DNA from: DASQDT01 sp036380435
GTDB lineage: Bacteria; Acidobacteriota; Blastocatellia; Pyrinomonadales; Pyrinomonadaceae
Length of the DNA: 28,140 nucleotides
Assembly: GCA_036380435.1 (NCBI GenBank)
Contig: DASVES010000479.1
Span: forward strand, 1-28,140
Direction of reading: 5' to 3'
The notes beneath the pieces are model-generated. The model had not been told where the DNA came from, made no database searches, and was given only the letters and a program-made list of their open reading frames with translations. Shown one piece after another: positions 23,454 through 28,140 of the stretch. How positions within the stretch are numbered: position 1 is the first letter of the stretch; every line of letters starts with the position of its first letter. The translations under genes and the position numbers were made by a program.

Positions 23454-25481
23454 TTACGCGTTGCCGGAAGCATCGTCAGGCTTCTCACTCGGGGCAACGC
23501 CTTCGTCCGGCTCCGACGCCTCGACCCGTTCGGAGTCGGAAGGCACGTCGGACTGGGCGACTTCCGGGGCGGAGGCTTCTCCACCCAGGTCGGCGGCGGG
23601 CGAAAGCGGCGAGTCGTCTTCCTCTTCCGCTTCCGTCCGCTCCAGCTCCATGGCGGCGCCGCTCGTCTCAAGCACGGCCGCTTCGGAGGATGTGATGTCA
23701 GGCGCGGGGGTGATCGTGTCGGCGCGCAGATCGCGTCCCCCCCCCTGCAAGAGAAGCTCGTCGGCCGACATCGGGTCGGACTCGGAGAGCGCGACCGGCT
23801 CGCCCGACTCTCCCGTCAGGTGATCGGGATCAGCCGTGAACGGCGTCCCACCCGCGACCGCCGCGTCGTACCCTTCGGCGATCATCGCTTCCGACGGCTC
23901 GACCTCGCGCGCGGGCGCATCGGGGTCGAACTCGAACGACGCGGCGTGCTGCTCGACAGTGCCGCGCGTCTCTTCCGCGCCGCCGTCGCTCAACGTCTCG
24001 CCGGCGTCTTCAACAGCGCCCGTCTCGTCGTCGCCGCCCTCGGAAACTTCGGTAGAAGCCTCGGCGTCGGGCGACGCTTCGGCGGCCGTCTCCGACCCCG
24101 CGTCCGTGTCAGTTTCGGAGCCGTCGCCGCCCGTCTCCACGGCCGCGGTCTCGTCGGTTGCGGCAGCGTCCCCGGCTTCTGCGGCCGCGGCCTCTTCGTC
24201 GCTCTGCTGGCCCGCCTCGCGCGCGGCCGAGACGATGGACTGCGCCGAAGAGATGATGCGCTGGGCGTCGTCGATGCTGAGGTCGAGGTATTCGGTCAGG
24301 TCGTCGATGGACGTGGTGGCCAGCGTCTCGATGTCCTCGATGCCGCGAAGGGCGAGCGCGTCGATCATCGCCGGGTTGATGCCGTCGAGCCGCTCCAGCG
24401 GCACGGCCTCGCCCGAGGCGATCATCGCGCCCATCTGCGCGGCGACCTCGCGCTTGATCTCTTCCTCACTGCGGATGTCGATGTTCCAACCGACGAGCTT
24501 GGTGGCGAGGCGCACGTTCTGCCCGCGCTTGCCGATGGCCAAAGATAGCTGGTCTTCGTTGACGATGACCTCCATCTGCCGGCGCTCGATGTCGGTGATG
24601 CGGACCTGATTGACCTTGGCGGGGGAGAGCGAGTTGGCGGCGAACACCGATGGCTCGTCCGACCACTCGATGATGTCGATCTTCTCGCCGCGCAGCTCCC
24701 GGATGATGGCCTGCACGCGCGAACCCTTCATGCCGACGCAGGCGCCCACCGGGTCAACGTCGCGCTCCGTGGAGGCGACGGCGATCTTGGCGCGCTCGCC
24801 CGGCTCGCGCACGGCCGACTTGATGACCACCGTGCTGTCGTAAATCTCGGGAACCTCCATCTCGAAGAGGCGCTTGAGGAGTTCCGGCGAGGTGCGTGAG
24901 ACGATGACCTGCGGGCCTTTGGATTCCTTCGACACGTCGTCGATGACGACGCGGATGCGCTCGCCCTGATTCCACTGCTCGCCGCGCGACTGTTCCTTGC
25001 GGCCGAGGAGTGCCTCGACGTTGCCGAGATCGACGATGATGTCGCCCCGCTCGAAGCGCTTGATGTAGCCGTTCACAAGGTCGCCGACCTTGTCGATGTA
25101 CTGCTCGTAGACGTTCTGCCGGACGGCGTCGCGCACCTTCTGGAAGAGGATCTGCTTGGCGGTCTGTGCGGCGATGCGTCCCATTTCTTCCATCGGCATC
25201 GGCAGTTGCAGCTCGTCGCCGACCTCGACCTCGTCGCCCGCCAGCTCCTTCGCCTCGTCGAGCGACAGCTCGCGGGCCGGGTTCTCGACCTCCTCGACGA
25301 CAACCTTGGCGGCGAAGATTTCCAGGCCGGACTCAGTCGTCCACTCGACCTGAATCTCCTCCTTGAATTGTTTGCGCGCCGCGGCCTTCACGGCCTCCTT
25401 CATCGCGTCAATAACGATGTCGCGGTCGATGCCGTGCTCTTTGCAGAGGGCGTCAATGCTTTGCGGAATCGATGCACTCAT
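23454..25481 (-). CDS. nusA: Transcription termination/antitermination factor NusA, with long acidic C-terminal tail
   Basis: 675 residues. NusA binds RNA polymerase and controls pausing, termination and antitermination. N-terminal polymerase-binding domain about 1-130. S1 domain about 132-198 (VGDLVNGYIKRFERGDIIVD). KH1/KH2 about 225-345 (GACVGMKGSRVQAIIREL, GEKIDIIEW, and QLSLAIGKRGQNVRLATKLV). A helix-hairpin-helix-like segment 364-425 (GINPAMIDALALRGIEDIETL) is one acidic repeat. Then residues about 427-675 form a Glu/Asp/Ala/Ser/Thr-rich tail, much longer than usual. A run of nine C at 23737-23745 falls in this tail. No SD is visible before 25481; a heptamer hairpin ends 6 bp upstream, and rimP precedes the gene. 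Confidence 0.95.
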   Translation of the reverse strand: MSASIPQSIDALCKEHGIDRDIVIDAMKEAVKAAARKQFKEEIQVEWTTESGLEIFAAKVVVEEVENPARELSLDEAKELAGDEVEVGDELQLPMPMEEMGRIAAQTAKQILFQKVRDAVRQNVYEQYIDKVGDLVNGYIKRFERGDIIVDLGNVEALLGRKEQSRGEQWNQGERIRVVIDDVSKESKGPQVIVSRTSPELLKRLFEMEVPEIYDSTVVIKSAVREPGERAKIAVASTERDVDPVGACVGMKGSRVQAIIRELRGEKIDIIEWSDEPSVFAANSLSPAKVNQVRITDIERRQMEVIVNEDQLSLAIGKRGQNVRLATKLVGWNIDIRSEEEIKREVAAQMGAMIASGEAVPLERLDGINPAMIDALALRGIEDIETLATTSIDDLTEYLDLSIDDAQRIISSAQSIVSAAREAGQQSDEEAAAAEAGDAAATDETAAVETGGDGSETDTDAGSETAAEASPDAEASTEVSEGGDDETGAVEDAGETLSDGGAEETRGTVEQHAASFEFDPDAPAREVEPSEAMIAEGYDAAVAGGTPFTADPDHLTGESGEPVALSESDPMSADELLLQGGGRDLRADTITPAPDITSSEAAVLETSGAAMELERTEAEEEDDSPLSPAADLGGEASAPEVAQSDVPSDSERVEASEPDEGVAPSEKPDDASGNA

Positions 25482-25487
25482 AAGATT

Positions 25488-25564
25488 CAGAGGTTAGAGG
25501 TTAGAGGTTAGAGGTTAGTGAAATCAGTTTTTACTGACCTCTAACCTCTGGTCTCTGACCTCTT
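25488..25564. repeat. Inverted repeat with 7-bp tandem arms (AGAGGTT), copy 2
   Basis: The left arm (25488-25518) has four AGAGGTT units. The right arm (about 25534-25564) is the reverse complement with two changes. The loop GAAATCAGTTTTTACTG is nearly identical to that of the infB/rbfA copy. The element fits between the rimP stop (25569) and the nusA start (25481) and so must be transcribed with the operon. Confidence 0.93.
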
Positions 25565-25568
25565 GCTT

Positions 25569-26111
25569 TCAACTTTCTGCCGACTCTTCCGCTTGCGCGG
25601 AGCGCAACTCCCGCTCGCGCTGCTCGGCGCGGCGGAACTCTTCCTCCACGTCGATTTCGAGGTTCGCCTTGACAATCGACGCGACGCTCACCAGAACGCG
25701 GCCCGTCGTCACGTCTTCAAAAACCACTTTGTCGCCTTCGACGCCGACGATTCGGCCGCGGAAGTTGCGCTGGCCGTCCACGGCCTCGCGCGACTTCATC
25801 CGGGCCAACCGGCCGGCGAATCGCTCGTAGTCCTCGCGCCGGTAAAGGCCGCGCTCAAGACCCGGCGAGGAGACTTCGAGGTTGTAAGGCTCGTGGATGA
25901 AGTCCTCCACGTCGAGGACGGTGCTCATGTGGTGGCTCACCTCGGAGCAGTCCTCGTGGGTGACGCCGTCGGGCCTGTCGATGAAGACGCGCAGCGTGCG
26001 CAGGCGCCCGGTGCGGGCCATCTCCACGTGCACGAGTTCGAGGCCGCGCTCTTCGGCCGCGCGCGTGGCGATCTCGCGCACCCGCCCCTCGACTGAATCC
26101 CCGTCCGTCAC
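25569..26111 (-). CDS. rimP: Ribosome maturation factor RimP
   Basis: 180 residues from a GTG at 26111. RimP acts in 30S subunit maturation. Conserved landmarks are GLELVHVEMARTGRLRTLRV, FIDRPDGVTHEDCSEVSHHM, and the signature YNLEVSSPGLERGLYRREDY, then the C-terminal SH3-like RIVGVEGDKVVFED. GTG is preferred because GGGGAGG (26119-26125) lies 7 nt upstream and the length is usual. The frame runs upstream to an ATG at 26306, but those 65 residues cross the promoter and part of a heptamer repeat and are not protein-like. A short acidic tail ends the protein. It is the first gene of the rimP-nusA-infB-rbfA-nrnA cluster. Confidence 0.92.
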   Translation of the reverse strand: MTDGDSVEGRVREIATRAAEERGLELVHVEMARTGRLRTLRVFIDRPDGVTHEDCSEVSHHMSTVLDVEDFIHEPYNLEVSSPGLERGLYRREDYERFAGRLARMKSREAVDGQRNFRGRIVGVEGDKVVFEDVTTGRVLVSVASIVKANLEIDVEEEFRRAEQRERELRSAQAEESAES

Positions 26112-26153
26112 CGCCCGGCCTCCCCAAAAAAATGCCCTTCGCGCAAAATAAAA

Positions 26154-26171
26154 AGTGGGCGCGAACCCACT
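26154..26171 (-). terminator. Leader hairpin with T-tract ahead of rimP, possible attenuator
   Basis: AGTGGG-TTCGCG-CCCACT folds into a 6-bp stem, followed on the minus strand by TTTTATTTTG. It is about 28 nt into the predicted rimP-operon leader. Leader terminators are known ahead of the nusA operon in other bacteria. If the promoter at 26206-26234 is wrong, it could instead be the terminator of the yqeY-like gene. Confidence 0.5.
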
Positions 26172-26205
26172 AGGACAACGCCCCGGCGCTCCGAGCAAGA
26201 GGCGA

Positions 26206-26234
26206 ATTATACGGAAACACCGGGCGCGTGGCAA
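26206..26234 (-). promoter_or_regulatory. Near-consensus promoter of the rimP-nusA-infB operon
   Basis: On the minus strand TTGCCA (26229-26234) and TATAAT (26206-26211) are separated by 17 bp. This is the best sigma-70-type promoter in the window. The start would fall near 26199, 88 nt upstream of the rimP GTG. The -10 box is a perfect match. Confidence 0.65.
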
Positions 26235-26240
26235 CCCGCC

Positions 26241-26377
26241 AGTAAAGTGAGCAGTGAGCAGTAAGCGGTGAGCAGTAAAAAGCCCCTTCACCACCCTCCG
26301 GAACACGGGCCGCCCGCTCGCGGTTTACCGCCCGCCGCTCACTTTACTGCTTACTGCTCAATGCTTACGGCTCACTG
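26241..26377. repeat. Inverted repeat with 7-bp tandem arms (AGTGAGC/AGTAAGC), copy 1
   Basis: The left arm (26241-26279) holds AGTGAGC, AGTGAGC, AGTAAGC and GGTGAGC units. The right arm (about 26337-26377) holds GCTTACT/GCTCACT units in reverse orientation. The interior is GC-rich and unrelated. The yqeY-like stop (26372-26374) lies in the right arm, and the left arm ends 7 bp from the operon promoter. The units are the same as at 26867-27177. Confidence 0.88.
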
Positions 26378-26815
26378 AAGTCTGGCCTTGACGATCTCGC
26401 TCACTATCCGCCCGTCGGCCGCCCCGCCCAGTCTCCCTTGTACGGCCTTCATCACCGCGCCCATCTCCTTCATCGACGTGGCGCCCGTCTCACTGATGAC
26501 GGCCGCGACCGCCCCCTCAATCTCCTCGCGGGAGGCCGCGCGCGGCAGGTACTCGTCGATGACGGCGATTTCGGCGAGTTCCTTCTCGGCCAGCTCGTTG
26601 CGCCCCGCCTTCTCGTACTGCTCGACCGAGTCGCGCCGCTGCTTGACGAGCGACAGCAGCGACTTCGTCGTCTCCTCGTCCGTGAGTTCGCCGCCCTTCT
26701 CGATCTCGCGGTTCTGGAGGGCCGCCTTGACCATCCGCAGCGTCGAGGTGCGCGCCGCGTCGCGCGCCTTCATCGCGGCCGTCATGTCGCTCACGATCCG
26801 TTGCTTCAGACTCAT
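26372..26815 (-). CDS. GatB/YqeY domain-containing protein
   Basis: 147 residues, normal for YqeY. The domain resembles the tail of the GatB subunit of the tRNA amidotransferase; free-standing members are implicated in tRNA-linked metabolism but are not well characterised. Visible are MSLKQRIVSDMTAAMKARD, STLRMVKAALQNREIEKG, SVEQYEKAGRNELAEKELAE, VIDEYLPRAASREEIE and the closing MGAVMKAVQGRLGGAADGRIVSEIVKARLQ. The ATG at 26815 is the usual start. An upstream extension to 27073 is encoded by the nested repeat region and is rejected. The TGA stop sits in a heptamer arm. Confidence 0.9.
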   Translation of the reverse strand: MSLKQRIVSDMTAAMKARDAARTSTLRMVKAALQNREIEKGGELTDEETTKSLLSLVKQRRDSVEQYEKAGRNELAEKELAEIAVIDEYLPRAASREEIEGAVAAVISETGATSMKEMGAVMKAVQGRLGGAADGRIVSEIVKARLQ

Positions 26816-26866
26816 GCTGACAGAATAAACAAGGATGGGCGGGAGAGGGAAGGGGCGGGGACGGCC

Positions 26867-27177
26867 CAGTGAGCAGTAAGCAGTAAGGAGTAGGAATTCG
26901 GGAGCCGCCGGAGGCGGCGGAAGATTGTAGCCACGGGCGCCAGCCCGTGGTAACGGCGGAATAAAATATGAGAAGCCCCGGAGGGGCGAAAGAATCCCGA
27001 CGTTGGGGGTGAGGCCCGTCACGGTTCTTTCGCCCCTCCGGGGCTTCAATGTTTGTTGTGGCGTCTGACCCACGGCTCGCGCCGTGGGCTACAATCTTCC
27101 GCCGCTCCGCGGCTCCCAAATTCCTACCGCTTACTGCTTACTGCTCACTGCTCACTGCTTACTCCTGACTGCTGCTT
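26867..27177. repeat. Nested inverted repeats, three layers, outer arms of 7-bp units (AGTAAGC), copy 2
   Basis: Outer heptamer arms: 26867-26893 (AGTGAGC, AGTAAGC, AGTAAGG) and 27123-27177. Second layer: GGGAGCCGC…GGCGGAAGATTGTAGCC from 26900, reverse-complemented at 27069-27117, each with an internal CACGG…CCGTGG hairpin. Third layer: GAAGCCCCGGAGGGGCG at 26972-26994, exactly reverse-complemented at 27025-27047. Short unrelated spacers separate the layers. It occupies the whole 343-bp gap and overlaps the MBL gene stop (27159-27161). No gene was found in it. Confidence 0.88.
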
Positions 27178-28140
27178 TGCGGCCGGCTGCGCCCGGCCGC
27201 CTCGCGCAGCTCCCTGAGCGTGGTCGAGGGGCCGTGGACGGAGGCGATGCGCTCCACGTCGAGGCCGAGGCGCGTGATGGTTTCGAGGAAGTGCGTGGTG
27301 GCCTCGATGATGGTCGTGGGCATGTACTTGCCCGAGTTGGGCAGGCTCACGAGGTCGCCCTGAAAGACCAGTCGTTCCTTCGGCAGGTAGGCGACGAGCA
27401 TCTCGCGCGCGTGCGGGTTCGGCCCTACGTCGATGACCTCGACGCTCTGTTTGCCGTCCGTGAAGACGCGCTTGCCGTTTTGCACGAACTCGAAGGCGGG
27501 CTTGCGGAGCGCGCGTGACTGGTCGTCGGGCGTAACGGTGAAGGTGGACGCGGCCATCCGCTCGAAGAACTTCTGGTTGGCAGCGGTCGTGACGATGGTT
27601 GCGCCCGCGGCGACGTAGGGGCGCAGGCCGCCCGAGTGGTCGTCGTGGAAGTGTGTGACGACGACGTAGCGGATGGGCTTGGCGGGAAACATCTCCTTCA
27701 GCTTCGTGATGGTAGCTCGGCTGCCGCGCCCGCCCGCGTAAGGCTCGACGACGAGGAGGTGGTCTGAGAACTCGACGACGAGCGAGTTGGCGCCGCTCTC
27801 GAAGAGGTGGACGCCGTCGGCGAGCTTCGTCTCGCGCGTGGGCGCAGGACCAGGCGTCGGCAGCTCCTCGTGCCCTTCGGGCTTGGCGAAGGCGCTCTCG
27901 GCGGGCTTGGTGTTGAACTGCACGTCGTCGTAAGTGACTTCTTCGATAAGTTCGCCGGCGCGGCGCGTGACGCGGCCCGTGGGGACTTTCACGCGGCCGA
28001 CCGTGCGGTAGCCGGGGAAGGCCCACTCGTGTGTGGTGTCGCCGGCGAGGTTGTCGCTCACCACGATCTCCTGCTTCGAGAGCAGGTTGGTCGAGGCGTC
28101 GAAGTAGAGCGTCCACTGGACGCCGTTCGGCGTGGCGGCG
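27159..28140 (-). CDS. MBL-fold metallo-hydrolase, 5' partial
   Basis: The frame is open to the right edge, so the start and any signal peptide lie outside. About 326 codons are visible. The visible N-terminal part (TPNGVQWTLYFDASTNLLSK … THEWAFPGYRTVGRVKVPTG) is a strand-rich domain. The metallo-beta-lactamase fold follows: DGVHLFESGANSLVVEFSDH, the metal site VTHFHDDHSGGLRPY, a later NPHAREMLVAYLPKERLVFQGD and near the end HGPSTTLRELREAAG. The HXHXDH motif is intact. A hydrolase of unknown substrate, likely exported given the N-terminal domain, is inferred. The C-terminal RSRPQSSSQE and TAA are at the edge of the heptamer element, so the last residues may derive from it. Confidence 0.87.
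   Translation of the reverse strand, partial: AATPNGVQWTLYFDASTNLLSKQEIVVSDNLAGDTTHEWAFPGYRTVGRVKVPTGRVTRRAGELIEEVTYDDVQFNTKPAESAFAKPEGHEELPTPGPAPTRETKLADGVHLFESGANSLVVEFSDHLLVVEPYAGGRGSRATITKLKEMFPAKPIRYVVVTHFHDDHSGGLRPYVAAGATIVTTAANQKFFERMAASTFTVTPDDQSRALRKPAFEFVQNGKRVFTDGKQSVEVIDVGPNPHAREMLVAYLPKERLVFQGDLVSLPNSGKYMPTTIIEATTHFLETITRLGLDVERIASVHGPSTTLRELREAAGRSRPQSSSQE

Noticed and set aside
26112..26199. Possible tRNA in the rimP leader, as in operons that start with a tRNA gene
   Set aside because: A GGTTCGCGCC-like stretch resembles a T-arm, but the loop lacks the conserved A, and there is no room for acceptor and anticodon arms.
26112..26306. N-terminal extension of RimP from the ATG at 26306
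   Set aside because: It would cross the promoter and a heptamer arm and shows no RimP-like sequence; the GTG at 26111 has a strong SD.
26816..27073. N-terminal extension of the YqeY-like protein and possible gene in the gap
   Set aside because: The extension is encoded by nested inverted repeats, and the normal YqeY start is at 26815.

Overview
The window reads as a piece of chromosome from a high-GC, Gram-negative-type bacterium, most likely an Acidobacteriota of the Blastocatellia kind. The basis is a von Willebrand factor A protein of the type recurrent in Acidobacteria, a LVIVD-repeat/DUF4214-like secreted protein, a PilT ATPase, a FecR-domain protein and a lipoprotein alongside a standard bacterial translation-factor operon. 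The taxonomic call is an inference from gene content only.

Layout. 1-1529 (minus): partial, visibly AT-richer clostripain-like cysteine peptidase whose C terminus is a 24-bp/8-residue tandem repeat running off the window. 1868-3994 (minus): exported LVIVD-repeat protein with a DUF4214-like tail. 4207-4473 (minus): small unknown protein. 4835-7952 (plus): pilT, then an exported VWA protein. 8045-8620 (minus): Uma2-type endonuclease. 8841-11446 (plus): zincin-like lipoprotein and FecR-domain protein. From 11527 to the right edge every gene is on the minus strand. Read in transcription order these are: MBL-fold hydrolase (partial), yqeY-like gene, rimP, nusA, infB, rbfA, nrnA-like DHH gene, accD, folC, pilin-like gene, NUDIX hydrolase, plsC-type acyltransferase, CPBP protease and a CrtI-like FAD oxidoreductase.

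How the genes work together. rimP-nusA-infB-rbfA-nrnA is the conserved bacterial cluster for ribosome maturation, transcription elongation/antitermination, translation initiation and nanoRNA turnover. It has a near-consensus promoter at 26206-26234 and a terminator-like hairpin in its leader, plus a second one just before infB. accD and folC follow (fatty-acid and folate synthesis). The NUDIX, PlsC, CPBP and FAD genes are housekeeping or membrane/lipid-related. pilT and the pilin-like protein point to type IV pili, though the other pilus genes are not here.

The most unusual feature is the intergenic DNA. Seven gaps in the right half (PlsC/CPBP, accD/folC, rbfA/nrnA, infB/rbfA, rimP/nusA, yqeY/rimP, MBL/yqeY) hold large inverted repeats. 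Their arms are tandem arrays of degenerate 7-bp units: GTGAATC, AGTTCAA, AGTGATA, AGAGGTT or AGTAAGC types. Most elements nearly fill the gap and overlap the stop codon of the upstream gene. Two of them (20355-20430 and 25488-25564) share arms and loop and so look like copies of one element. Two loci (14908-15088 and 26867-27177) hold nested inverted repeats, as if hairpin elements had inserted into the loops of others. Several gene starts next to elements lack a visible Shine-Dalgarno sequence. In-frame upstream ATGs inside the elements would give spurious N-terminal extensions, so later starts were chosen for nrnA, rimP, yqeY, NUDIX and plsC.

No rRNA, tRNA, CRISPR array, transposase or prophage gene was recognised.
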